From assembly GCF_009192775.1 (NCBI RefSeq), contig NZ_VTFX01000002.1, positions 61,866-125,865 on the forward strand: a DNA stretch of 64,000 nt. The letters are read 5' to 3'. The notes under the pieces were generated by a model. The model was not told where the DNA came from. It was given only the letters and a program-made list of their open reading frames with translations, and ran no database searches. Of the stretch, positions 63,916-64,000 are shown piece by piece (the stretch's first letter is position 1; every line of letters begins with the position of its first letter). Made by a program: the position numbers and the translations under genes. Source of the DNA: Arthrobacter yangruifuii. GTDB lineage: Bacteria; Actinomycetota; Actinomycetes; Actinomycetales; Micrococcaceae.

Positions 63916-64000
<85 letters not shown>

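Overview
The window looks like a chromosomal segment of a high-GC actinobacterium of the Micrococcaceae (Arthrobacter and relatives). The basis is very GC-rich third codon positions, many GTG and TTG starts, actinobacterial families (DUF3052, DUF3145, DUF2469, an AhpE-type peroxiredoxin, a homodimeric AceE, a SigK/RskA-type pair, a class F sortase) and gene order. There are no insertion sequences, prophages, CRISPR arrays or integrated plasmids. The last ~84 bases are an almost pure G run that is probably a sequencing or assembly artefact at a contig end.

Layout. 0-12.4 kb: smc, a convergent MFS/amidotransferase pair, ftsY, a GH79-like secreted glycosidase, a nitrogen module (amt-glnK) without the usual glnD, and ffh. 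12.4-20.1 kb: a Nudix/GNAT pair, a two-domain VOC protein, then rpsP-khpA, rimM-trmD, rplS, two signal peptidases, rnhB and DUF2469. 20.1-29 kb: a 2H phosphoesterase, a repeat-rich LAHTG surface protein, yraN, a membrane protein, comM-dprA, an alkyltransferase homologue without its acceptor cysteine, a XerC-type recombinase and DUF3145. 29-34.2 kb: the type II fatty-acid cluster fabD-fabH-acpP-fabF and its PucR-type regulator; both promoters share a 19-bp element. 34-39 kb: aceE, divergent from DUF3052-ahpE-sirtuin. 39-48 kb: tRNA-Val, a lipoprotein serine hydrolase, gnd, cysK-cysE, msrA, Nif3, a degenerate zinc-ribbon coiled-coil protein, an RNase H/VOC fusion and yaaA. 48-57 kb: rnpB, an MFS exporter, a long GAPDH, def, an acyl-CoA dehydrogenase, tRNA-His, orn and two convergent GT-C type mannosyltransferases. 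57-64 kb: DUF3224, a minus-strand cluster (DUF4397 surface protein, class F sortase with an altered catalytic arginine, ECF sigma, anti-sigma, M50-type protease), tRNA-Arg, a membrane-anchored alpha/beta hydrolase and an SSB paralogue.

Themes. Protein export and processing genes are dense (ftsY, ffh, two lepB, def). Many genes are translationally coupled by 1-4 bp overlaps, and convergent pairs often share long perfect palindromes as bidirectional terminators. The least ordinary signals are the DUF4397/sortase/sigma/anti-sigma/M50 cluster, the cysteine-less MGMT homologue, the RNase H-VOC fusion, the missing glnD with two GlnR-like boxes before amt, and the shared operator of the fab regulon. 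Database comparison was not possible, so novelty statements are inferences.
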